Assembly: GCA_964521255.1 (NCBI GenBank)
Contig: CAZFRM010000009.1
Span: 109,882 to 173,881 of the forward strand
Direction: 5' to 3'
DNA: 64,000 nucleotides
Source: ZC4RG29 sp964521255
GTDB taxonomy: Bacteria; Bacteroidota; Bacteroidia; Cytophagales; Cyclobacteriaceae
Part shown: positions 8,309-15,706 of the stretch, piece by piece
Layout of the letters: each line of letters begins with the position of its first letter
Numbering within the stretch: the first letter of the stretch is position 1
The notes under the pieces: model-generated
What the model saw: only the letters and a program-made list of their open reading frames with translations
Databases searched by the model: none
Told to the model about the DNA's origin: nothing
Made by a program: the position numbers and the translations under genes

Positions 8309-9563
8309 TCAATCGACAAACCAGACATCATTAAGAATATTACCGGTGGTGCCCTGGCCCCCAAATGATCCACAACTTGTCATCAAGCACTGCGGAGCAT
8401 GCTATAGCTCTTTTCGGAAAGGCAGCGGAGGAAGTAACTTCGATCCAGTTGATACCATCTTTTGTGTACCAGATATCATTATTCAGATCACTCTTAAATC
8501 CGCTTATCAACCAGATTTTGCTATCATAGACAATACAAACATGATACTGGCGAGGAAACAACGCAGGAACTTCTTCAGCAGATACTTCCTGCTTCCACTG
8601 GATCCCATCGGCACTTGACCACACCCCGACCCCTCCGATTACCCAAAGTTTGTTGTTGAACGTTATGACCTTCAGCCCTACTAATAATCCCGTTTTATTC
8701 CAGACAGAAGTTGCCGCCTGTGTCCAGGTGGCACCGTCTTCGCTAAACCAAACATCATTGTTGTATCCAATATCACTGTATCCACCGATTACCCATATTT
8801 TATTATCAAACACAGTGGCTGTGTGGAGAACTGCTTCTGGGAACCCCGCAGCGGGTGTAACTAATTCCCAATTCTTACCCTCTTCACTGGCCCATACATC
8901 ATTCATTATGCCATCCTCACTGATTCCACCAATCACCCACATTTTTCCTTTGAACACGACCGATGCATGGCCACCCCTCCTTTTAAAAGCCGCATCTTTT
9001 GCAGCAAGCGTCCATGTATTTCCATCGACGCTGGACCACACTTCACTGGTTCTATCCAAACCGTTAGTATTAAATGAACCCCCGATTAACCAAAGCTTGT
9101 TGTCAAAGGTGACACAGGATCCGTGTAAACGAGGCTTAAATTTTGTATCCGCGGTGACCTGCGATACCAACGCGCCACGCGTATTAAATGAATTGATTTC
9201 ACTTTCACTGCTTCCGCCGTTCCCGTCTTTTGCAATGACCTTCCACCGGTATTGTTCATGCAATGAGAATCGCTCATCGGGTGTAAATGAAGTTGCCGGA
9301 CCGGTATAAATAAGCTCAGTTGAGTTACCTGCGGGGCCATTATACAATTCGTACGTAACGCGATCACCATCCGGATCATTTGCTGCCGACCACTGGAATG
9401 TCAAAAGGGGGGAAATATTTTCGGAATCCGACGCAGGGGCCGTCAGGTTAACAGCAGAAGGGTTACGATTGGGCTGTACGGGATCTCCATCTCCATTTTC
9501 ATTGCTGCAACCGGAAATACCAACCAGCAGGGCCATAGTGAATAATAGGGCAAGTGCTTTCAT
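8309..9563 (-). CDS. Kelch-repeat lipoprotein, paralogue 2, with 3' frameshift
   Basis: A lipoprotein (lipobox GISGC) with the same plan as paralogue 1: one Ig/fibronectin-like domain (YRWKVIAKDGNGG) and about six kelch blades (VFDNKIWVIGGYSDIGYNND and similar). The ATG at 9563 fits the signal peptide better than the TTG at 9569. As read, translation stops at 8340 with KLWIIWGPGHHR. Removing one A from the AAA at 8363-8365 gives IIGGQGTTGNILNDVWFVD with a stop at 8309, a normal last blade that matches the NDTSWYLD end of paralogue 1. The span given here includes that shifted end. Upstream at 9650 lies the AGGGTTTTCCA motif shared with the kinase gene. Confidence 0.85.
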
Positions 9564-9649
9564 GACCAATTTTACTTTGTTTCAGGTGAGTAAAAATGCC
9601 TGATAATGAGCGGCCATGAATCCGGTCAAACCCGGATAAATTTTTTTAC

Positions 9650-9660
9650 TGGAAAACCCT
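9650..9660 (-). promoter_or_regulatory. AGGGTTTTCCA motif upstream of kelch paralogue 2
   Basis: On the coding strand the 11-mer AGGGTTTTCCA lies about 90 bases before the start codon at 9563. The identical 11-mer is found about 95 bases before the TPR-kinase start (12458-12468), and AGGGTATACC is found before the LamG gene (13523-13538). Inferred binding site for the neighbouring LuxR-type regulator. Confidence 0.45.
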
Positions 9661-9718
9661 GATCACGGGTTACAGCGAAAAATGAAATGATTAAGGTGGA
9701 GATTGGAGGGAGAGGAGT

Positions 9719-10360
9719 TCAATCGACTAATCCTTTTTCAATAGCGATGCGGACAAGCCCTGCGGTATTGCGAACATTGAGTTTTTGCAAAAGATTTTTT
9801 CGGTGTGACTCGACCGTTTTTATGCTGATGAATAGTTTATCGGCTATTTCCTGGGTGGTTTGTTCATTCACAATAAGCCGAATGATTTCCTTTTCGCGTT
9901 TGGTCAGCTTTGGCAATAACGCAGAGGTTGATCTTCCTTTCTCTTTCATCATGGATGAAAGTAACTTTTCTTTTATGCTCTCAGGAAAGTAAGAACCTCC
10001 CTTGTAAAGTGCATGAATAGCGTTGAGCAGTTTTTCTTTGCCTGTGTTTTTCAGTATGTAACCTTTAGCGCCATTCTTGATCATGCTTGTAATCAAGCCC
10101 CCCTCATCATACATCGATAAAGCCAGTACGGTAACCGTGGGATGCAGCTTTCTGATTTGCTTACAGGTATCCACACCATCCATCAACGGCATGTTAATAT
10201 CAAGGAGGACAATGTCAGCTTTTGTATCTTCCAGTATTTTTAACACCTCCAGGCCATTGGTAGCGGTTCCTGCAATCCGGATATCCTGTTCTTCCCGCAA
10301 GAGCGAAGTAAGTCCGTCAATCATCATTTGGTGGTCATCGGCTATGATAATATTAATCAT
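9719..10360 (-). CDS. LuxR/NarL-type response regulator
   Basis: A 213-residue DNA-binding regulator. The receiver domain (residues 1-120) has the acidic pair in IIADDHQ, the phospho-acceptor Asp in ADIVLLDINMP and the conserved Lys in GYILKNTG. The C-terminal LuxR helix-turn-helix is LTKREKEIIRLIV...TVESHRKNLLQKL. The start at 10360 gives the standard MINIIIADDHQ; a longer frame would overlap the upstream gene. It begins four bases after the stop codon of the histidine kinase, so the pair forms an operon and a cognate two-component system. Likely targets are the neighbouring kelch, kinase and LamG promoters that share the AGGGTWTWCC motif; this is inference. Confidence 0.95.
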   Translation of the reverse strand: MINIIIADDHQMMIDGLTSLLREEQDIRIAGTATNGLEVLKILEDTKADIVLLDINMPLMDGVDTCKQIRKLHPTVTVLALSMYDEGGLITSMIKNGAKGYILKNTGKEKLLNAIHALYKGGSYFPESIKEKLLSSMMKEKGRSTSALLPKLTKREKEIIRLIVNEQTTQEIADKLFISIKTVESHRKNLLQKLNVRNTAGLVRIAIEKGLVD

Positions 10361-10364
10361 CGCT

Positions 10365-11237
10365 TCATTCGTTTGCGTCATGAACAGGAATGTCAATGTT
10401 TATCGTTGTGCCATTTCCGGGCTGTGACTCAATAGTTAATTCACCGTTGAGGTATTTGACGCGTGATTCCATATTTTTCAAGCCCATGCCTTCTTTCTTT
10501 TTCGCTTCCACTACGTCAAAACCTTTACCATTGTCTTCTATGGTGACGGTCAGGTGTTCTTCATTCTTTGAGAGTTGAATCAGCACTTCAGTGGCCGCGG
10601 CATGCTTCACAATATTGTTCAGCGCTTCCTGAACAAGACGATATACGGTTATTTCCATTACCTCTGTGAGTCGCTTCTCCAATCCAAAGGCATGGAATTC
10701 AACTTGTGTCGTTGAGGAAGTTTCTATTCGTTCACACATATCTTTAAGAGCGGGGATGAGACCGAGTTTGAGCAGGGTACCCGGCATCATGTTGTGCGCG
10801 ATCTTCCTCACTTCGGAACACGCTTCATCCAGCATTTCATTGGCTCTCCGGTAAACATCCAGCCGTTGCAATTTGTCAATCTCTTCCTGGACGGCGCTGA
10901 ATTGCATTTGAACACTTGAAAGCAGCACACCCAGACCGTCGTGAAGGTCCTGGGCAATTCTGCGGCGCTCTACTTCCTGGCCGGTGATCATAGCATCGAG
11001 TGCATAGAGTTTTTGATTTTTTTTCAATTCCTCTAGTTTGCGCCGGTTGATCTCTGCGTCTCGTTGCATGGTTAGCTCACGGTTTTTCATTTTCTGACGG
11101 TAATATAGTACGAGTGAAAAAATCATAAGAACCAGGAGAACCGCGCTGACAGTCAGGAACCATCGTGTTCGTTGTTCTTTTTCCAGTTCGACATTTTGAA
11201 AGTCACGTTCTTTATTCAGCAAAACAATTTCCGCTTC
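10365..11237 (-). CDS. Sensor histidine kinase, C-terminal part of a frameshifted TPR kinase
   Basis: This frame carries a membrane helix (WFLTVSAVLLVLMIFSLVLYY), a coiled linker, a HisKA_3 dimerisation domain with the phospho-acceptor His in RRRIAQDLHDGLG, and a GHKL ATPase domain with N-box EALNNIVKHA, G1 box IEDNGKGFD and G2 box GMGLKNME. It has no proper start: the frame simply continues upstream past the TTG at 11222 into KEEAEIVLLNKERDF, which is the expected continuation of the TPR frame at 11216-12367. One extra A near 11238 would join the two into a single TPR sensor kinase of about 670 residues, the common Bacteroidota type. It phosphorylates the LuxR-type regulator encoded next. 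Confidence 0.88.
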   Translation of the reverse strand, partial: EAEIVLLNKERDFQNVELEKEQRTRWFLTVSAVLLVLMIFSLVLYYRQKMKNRELTMQRDAEINRRKLEELKKNQKLYALDAMITGQEVERRRIAQDLHDGLGVLLSSVQMQFSAVQEEIDKLQRLDVYRRANEMLDEACSEVRKIAHNMMPGTLLKLGLIPALKDMCERIETSSTTQVEFHAFGLEKRLTEVMEITVYRLVQEALNNIVKHAAATEVLIQLSKNEEHLTVTIEDNGKGFDVVEAKKKEGMGLKNMESRVKYLNGELTIESQPGNGTTINIDIPVHDANE

Positions 11238-12367
11238 TTCCTTTCTGTTTCGTATTGAATCTGCAATTGATTGATGTGCTTCGTGCTCTCTTCGCTTAAA
11301 ATGCTGTCCTTCACAACTTCATAAGCCTGGTGATATAACAGGGCATTTTTGAAATCATTCCTGGCGGCGTACGCTTCTGAAAGGCTCTTATTTATATCCA
11401 TGCGTAAATCCCGGGCGCCTATATTTTTAGCTATGTCAAGCGCCTCGTGAAGGTGGGCCATTCCTTTATCAGTTAAGCTCATTTTCAGATAAACCCGTCC
11501 CATGTTGGAGAGGTTAAGCGCAGTGGTTCGCTGATCGTTTAATGATCTGCTGATGCTGAGTGCCTGAGAATACAATTGCAATGCTTTTTCATAATCACCT
11601 CTCTCACTACTGATGAACCCGAGTTTTTCCAACACTTCAGCTTTGCCATCATCGTAGTTGATTTCATTGCTGATAGCGAGTGATCGTGACAGGATTGCCT
11701 GAGCGCTGTCATAGTTTTGCATGGCGTTGTAGATGCCGCCGATATTACTTAACGTGTTAGCCTGGTCTCTTTTTTCGTTTAGTTGATAAAAAAGGTACAG
11801 TGATTTATAAAAGTATTCCAGTGATAACTCGTTTTTTTTCTGCGCCGCATAAATATTACCTATGCTGTTGCGTACAGAAGCTTCCGCATATTGATCACCT
11901 GCATCTTCATATATTCTGAGAATTCTGTAATAGATATCGAGGCTCTTATCATAACTTCCGAGAAGGCGATGAATAACGGCAACCTGAAAAAGCGCAGCCG
12001 GAAGTGTCAGCGGATTTTTAGCGTGTTCAAAGTATGCAATGTTTTTGTCAAAGTGATTCAACGCTGAAATATAATTCCCTTCCAGCCGGTCGAGAAGACC
12101 TAACATAAAGTGAGCGGATGCTTCTCCTTTATCATATCCCGCATGTTGTGCCAGGCGGAATGCACTATCCGCATACAGACGCGCGGCCGTTAAGTTGTGA
12201 TCTTTTCGCAGGCTGATGTTGCTGAGCTGGTGGTAAGCATTTACGCGGATTGTATCGCTACCGGTCGTCAAAATTACCTGCCGGAGGCTGTCCTGATCCA
12301 CAAAGTTTTGTGCTATGGAAAAATAATCGGGTAGGCAAAACAGAACGATCAGAAAATAATTCTTCAA
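11216..12367 (-). CDS. TPR sensor domain, N-terminal part of the frameshifted kinase
   Basis: A signal peptide (MKNYFLIVLFCLPDYFSIAQ) is followed by about seven tetratricopeptide repeats (for example NSIGNIYAAQKKNELSLEYF and NLSNMGRVYLKMSLTDKGMA) that would lie in the periplasm. The frame ends in QIQYETERKKRKLFC and a stop, exactly where homologous kinases continue as ETERKEAEI into a coiled linker and membrane helix. That continuation is present in the next frame, so the gene is split by a one-base deletion at about 11235-11245. If real, the kinase is inactivated or made as two chains. An AGGGTTTTCCA motif lies about 95 bases upstream. Confidence 0.88.
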   Translation of the reverse strand: MKNYFLIVLFCLPDYFSIAQNFVDQDSLRQVILTTGSDTIRVNAYHQLSNISLRKDHNLTAARLYADSAFRLAQHAGYDKGEASAHFMLGLLDRLEGNYISALNHFDKNIAYFEHAKNPLTLPAALFQVAVIHRLLGSYDKSLDIYYRILRIYEDAGDQYAEASVRNSIGNIYAAQKKNELSLEYFYKSLYLFYQLNEKRDQANTLSNIGGIYNAMQNYDSAQAILSRSLAISNEINYDDGKAEVLEKLGFISSERGDYEKALQLYSQALSISRSLNDQRTTALNLSNMGRVYLKMSLTDKGMAHLHEALDIAKNIGARDLRMDINKSLSEAYAARNDFKNALLYHQAYEVVKDSILSEESTKHINQLQIQYETERKKRKLFC

Positions 12368-12457
12368 AGCGAAGGTATTTTGTCAGGTTAATATAGGCAC
12401 AAAATCCATTAAAAATCTCTTGATCGAATCCTGATATACCATCTGATTTTATCTTCA

Positions 12458-12468
12458 TGGAAAACCCT
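12458..12468 (-). promoter_or_regulatory. AGGGTTTTCCA motif upstream of the TPR kinase
   Basis: Identical to the 11-mer upstream of kelch paralogue 2 and at nearly the same distance from the start codon (about 91-101 bases). This suggests coregulation and possible autoregulation of the kinase-regulator operon. Confidence 0.45.
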
Positions 12469-12566
12469 GGTGTTTGCCGTTACCGCCACTCACCAAATGT
12501 TGGGGATCAGATCACCAGGGCAGGACTTTAATTGACAGGTTCCATCTCTACCGCAGGATTGTATAG

Positions 12567-13415
12567 TTATATAACGAGATCAAACGGATATTGCAGCCCA
12601 TTTCCCTTGTTATACAAAGCCTGCACTTCTGCTGATGTTAACGGGCGATCCCATATTCCTGCTTCGTCAATTTTCCCCCTGAACCATCTGCTTGTAACAT
12701 AGGCAGTCTGCCAAAGTCTTGCGTTGCCAATAGTAACCCGACCGTTAGAAAAGGACAGGTTGGAATCCAGGCCGCTGCCCTGAACAGGGTTTGAACCATC
12801 AGCAACTCCGTTAATATACAATTCTATATCACCGCTGTTGATGACCGCCACAACATGATACCATGTGTTTAATGCAATGCTGGTACTGCTTTCCCTTGAC
12901 ATTACATCTTCAGATCCATGGAATGCCCCATTCATTGTGTGATACATGGCCTCCAGCTTGTTATCAGCAAGAAGGGATAGTTTTACTTCTGCTGCTCCGG
13001 CAGCCATTGCGCCAATGCCGCTGTTCATGCCCATAATGTGCATCCAGGGGTTAAGGGCATCGTTGTCGACATCCTCCTGCAGGTAAATCCAGGCCGCCAG
13101 CGTGTACGTATTCTTGTCCCCGCTGTTAATACCGGTTTTTTGAAGATAACGGTCGCTGGTTGTTCCGAAATCAATGGCGTCATTTATTTTTCCTGAAGAC
13201 GACCACGCCGGGCTGTTTACGAGGGTTAGATCCCAGTCACCTGCCGCATCGCCTGCGTCCTGCCCATCCAGTTTCCAATAGGAGATCAGGCCATCCAGTA
13301 AGCTTGAGGTTTTATCGTCAGGCGTGATATTATCTTCTCCACAAGCGCCAATTAAAAATACCAACATCCAGATAGCTGCTACCGGATATGGAAAGTGAAA
13401 TTTAACTGTTTTCAT
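12567..13415 (-). CDS. LamG-domain lipoprotein
   Basis: A 282-residue lipoprotein (lipobox LIGAC near residue 25) with one concanavalin-A-like LamG jellyroll domain over residues 40-275. Family marks are LISYWKLDG at the start, YTLAAWIYLQ, NTWYHVVAVINSGDIELYINGV in the middle, and the ending KIDEAGIWDRPLTSAEVQALYN. Such domains bind carbohydrate or protein ligands at the cell surface. It stands alone with a 170-base upstream region that contains a 16-bp perfect palindrome, TAAGGGTATACCCTTA, related to the motif in front of the kelch and kinase genes. It is therefore probably part of the same regulon. Confidence 0.88.
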   Translation of the reverse strand: MKTVKFHFPYPVAAIWMLVFLIGACGEDNITPDDKTSSLLDGLISYWKLDGQDAGDAAGDWDLTLVNSPAWSSSGKINDAIDFGTTSDRYLQKTGINSGDKNTYTLAAWIYLQEDVDNDALNPWMHIMGMNSGIGAMAAGAAEVKLSLLADNKLEAMYHTMNGAFHGSEDVMSRESSTSIALNTWYHVVAVINSGDIELYINGVADGSNPVQGSGLDSNLSFSNGRVTIGNARLWQTAYVTSRWFRGKIDEAGIWDRPLTSAEVQALYNKGNGLQYPFDLVI

Positions 13416-13522
13416 CTTGATAAATGTGGTTATAAGTCATGTGCCGGTGTTCTGTTACCGGTTGCTCAAAATTGGCAGGAAGAGTGTCGCCGGGCATCGG
13501 TCAATACCCCAATAAAAAAAAT

Positions 13523-13538
13523 TAAGGGTATACCCTTA
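13523..13538. promoter_or_regulatory. 16-bp perfect palindrome TAAGGGTATACCCTTA
   Basis: A perfect palindrome 108-123 bases before the LamG gene start. Its core AGGGTATACC fits the AGGGTWTWCC pattern of the kelch-2 and kinase upstream regions. It is a likely operator for a dimeric regulator; the neighbouring LuxR-type regulator is the obvious candidate. Confidence 0.5.
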
Positions 13539-13600
13539 TATAATCATTTCACATGCAACCGATAATGGTGCATTTTAAATTTAGATGCGTCAGCCCTGGC

Positions 13601-13666
13601 AGACACGAAGACGAAGGAATACCAGATACCTCTGTGTAACTTTGTGCTTCTTCGAGACCTTTGTGC
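13601..13666. repeat. Degenerate CACGAAG/CTTTGTGC intergenic repeat
   Basis: AGACACGAAGACGAAGG is opposed by AACTTTGTGCTTCTTCGAGA and CCTTTGTGC. It is an imperfect member of the palindromic family seen at 2455 and 43143. It lies just downstream of the sigma-54 regulator gene. Confidence 0.5.
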
Positions 13667-13685
13667 AATAACTTCTTTCCGACTT

Positions 13686-15053
13686 TTATATCCCGTGCTT
13701 CCTCATCCTTCTATACAACGCAGTTCTCGTCATTCCTAACGCTTTGGCTGTTTGGCTTACATTACTTTCATTTTCATCTAAGGATTGCAAAATGAATTGT
13801 TTCTCCATTTCATCCATCGTAAGCGCCTGCATTTCTTTTTTTGGCTGGAAGTTGTTGACACCTATTAACATTTCTGCCGATTGAATTATTTTTTCTTCAT
13901 TCAATATAACAGCGCGTTCAATGGCATGTTGCAGCTCGCGAATGTTTCCAGGCCAGTAATACTTTTTCATTTTTGCCATTACTGTCTTGTCGATTTTCAT
14001 TCCCGAACGTTTATACTTTTTTCCATACACATTCAGAAAATGATCAGCAAGCAAGGGAATATCATCACTACGTTCGCGCAGTGAAGGGATTCTTATTTCT
14101 ACTGTGTTAATTCGATAGAGGAGGTCCTGTCGAAATTTTTTATCGCCCGTCATCTCATTCAGTGGTTGGTTGGTGGCGCTGATGAGACGAACATCAAATG
14201 CTATCGGCTTGTTAGAGCCAACCCGTTGTACTTTTCTTTGCTCAAGTACGGTCAGAAGTTTCGCTTGTAACGGAAGAGAGAGATTGCCGATCTCATCAAG
14301 AAAGATTGTTCCTCCGGAGGCAATTTCAAAACGTCCTGGTTTATCTTGCTTTGCATCAGTGAAGGCGCCTTTCACATGACCGAATAATTCACTTTCAAAA
14401 AGTGTTTCTGTAATAGCGCCAAGGTCAACGCTGATGAAGACATTGTTTCTCCTGTTCGACTTTCGGTGTAAGGCGCGTGCAACTAATTCTTTTCCCGTAC
14501 CATTTTCGCCGAGGATCAAGACATCAGCGTCGGTAACAGCAATTCGATCAATCAATTCATGAATACGTTTGATAGCTGGGGATTCTCCAATAAAATCAAT
14601 GTAATTGATGTCAATGTCATCACTCAGCTTTGCTTGCGTTACTTTTAGTTTTTCTACTTCCTTTTTTGACTTCCGTAGTTGAAGGGATGCCATAATGGTA
14701 CCCAGCAACTTTTGATTTTTCCACGGTTTGAGAATAAAGTCTGTTGCTCCAAGCTTCATAGCTTTTACAGCAAGATCCACTTCGCCATAAGCGGTGATAA
14801 GAATAACCACCGCTTGCGAATCAATAGATAAGATTTTGCTTAGCCAATGAAACCCTTCTTCACCATCGTTCACGCCTTTTTTAAAATTCATGTCGAGAAG
14901 GATAACATCGAAATCGTGATCGTCCAGGAGTTGTGGTATTCGTTCCGGATTTTCTTCAATTTGAACATGAAGGAATTCCTGTTTTAAAAACATGCGAGCG
15001 CTTTCCAGCACATCGCGGTCATCGTCAATTATTAGAATCCTTGCGGTGTTCAT
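13686..15053 (-). CDS. Sigma-54-dependent response regulator (NtrC family)
   Basis: A 455-residue transcription activator. An N-terminal receiver domain (DDDRD acidic cluster, phospho-acceptor in DVILLDMNF) is followed by a sigma-54 AAA+ domain with Walker A GENGTGKE near residue 185, Walker B GGTIFLDEIG near 255 and the arginine finger region, and a Fis-type helix-turn-helix at the C-terminus (QTAKALGMTRTALYRRMRK). The sigma-54-contacting loop reads GAFTDA instead of the usual GAFTGA, which may alter contact with sigma-54. No cognate kinase is adjacent. Two ABC-type permease genes lie divergently beyond a 650-base repeat-rich gap, and such regulators commonly control such permease loci in Bacteroidota. 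Confidence 0.95.
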   Translation of the reverse strand: MNTARILIIDDDRDVLESARMFLKQEFLHVQIEENPERIPQLLDDHDFDVILLDMNFKKGVNDGEEGFHWLSKILSIDSQAVVILITAYGEVDLAVKAMKLGATDFILKPWKNQKLLGTIMASLQLRKSKKEVEKLKVTQAKLSDDIDINYIDFIGESPAIKRIHELIDRIAVTDADVLILGENGTGKELVARALHRKSNRRNNVFISVDLGAITETLFESELFGHVKGAFTDAKQDKPGRFEIASGGTIFLDEIGNLSLPLQAKLLTVLEQRKVQRVGSNKPIAFDVRLISATNQPLNEMTGDKKFRQDLLYRINTVEIRIPSLRERSDDIPLLADHFLNVYGKKYKRSGMKIDKTVMAKMKKYYWPGNIRELQHAIERAVILNEEKIIQSAEMLIGVNNFQPKKEMQALTMDEMEKQFILQSLDENESNVSQTAKALGMTRTALYRRMRKHGI

Positions 15054-15100
15054 AGGGTTAAAATATTAAGTCTTGCCTTATCAGGTTCTATCTTGCTATC

Positions 15101-15507
15101 CGGCATATTTCTAAATCCCGAAGGGATGTTATTGATTATAGAAATCATGTACAGGAAAATTTCTGATATGATTCGGTGAAAATGTGCCTGCCATAATTTG
15201 TGCCACCCCTTCGGGGTTGTGTTCATTTGTTGTTTCTGTTTCTATAATCCTTTCACCCCTTCGGGGTTATGTGGTTTTTATGATTCGCTTTCTCCTTGCC
15301 TTCTTTTCAGTTCGGCATATTTCTAAATCCCGAAGGGATGTTAATGACTATAGAAATCATGTACAGGAAAATTTTTGATATAATTAGGTGAAAATGTGTC
15401 TGCCATAATTTGTGTCACCCCTTCGGGGTTGTGTTCATTTGTTGTTTCTATTTCTATAATCCTTTCACCCCTTCGGGGTTATGTTGGGTTTTATGATCGT
15501 TCGCTTT
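15101..15507. repeat. Tandem pair of ~190-bp repeats with TTCG hairpins
   Basis: Copy 1 (15101-15291) and copy 2 (15313-15507) have a period of 212 bases and are over 90% identical by eye. Each holds ATCCCGAAGGGAT and two ACCCCTTCGGGGT hairpins; the latter is a five-pair stem closed by a TTCG tetraloop. Short frames inside the copies have no protein character. The block fills the gap between the divergent sigma-54 regulator and permease genes, and I see no gene between 15054 and 15706. Confidence 0.8.
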
Positions 15508-15678
15508 CCTTCCTTACTACCATTGATTGTGAGGTTCTTTTGAGCGCATTGGCTATTTTAATTCCAACATCAGTGTATCGAATACAAACATATAAGTGTA
15601 TCGTATGTGATACAACTGTTCGGTATCAACTAACTTGAACAATTCCATTATATGTTGATTATCAATATATTGTAAATA

Positions 15679-15693
15679 TGGTACAAACTTTGG
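15679..15693 (+). promoter_or_regulatory. Possible sigma-54 promoter before the first permease
   Basis: TGGTACA-AACT-TTGG matches the sigma-54 -24/-12 pattern TGGYACR-N4-TTGC except for the last base. The location between a sigma-54 activator and its likely target is supportive. Against it, the expected start of transcription falls only about three bases before the ATG at 15707, implying a nearly leaderless message. Confidence 0.3.
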
Positions 15694-15706
15694 CTAGTCA
15701 GTTCCC

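Noticed and set aside
8650..9309. Long plus-strand open frame (219 codons) opposite kelch paralogue 2
   Set aside because: It is antisense to a well-supported gene, has odd composition, and arises from codon bias in the kelch repeats.
11235..11245. Programmed frameshift joining the TPR and kinase frames
   Set aside because: No slippery heptamer, downstream structure or internal SD is seen; a simple deletion or base error is more likely.
15184..15638. Two similar short frames that look like paralogous proteins
   Set aside because: They are translations of the tandem repeat copies; the similarity is at DNA level and covers non-coding hairpins.
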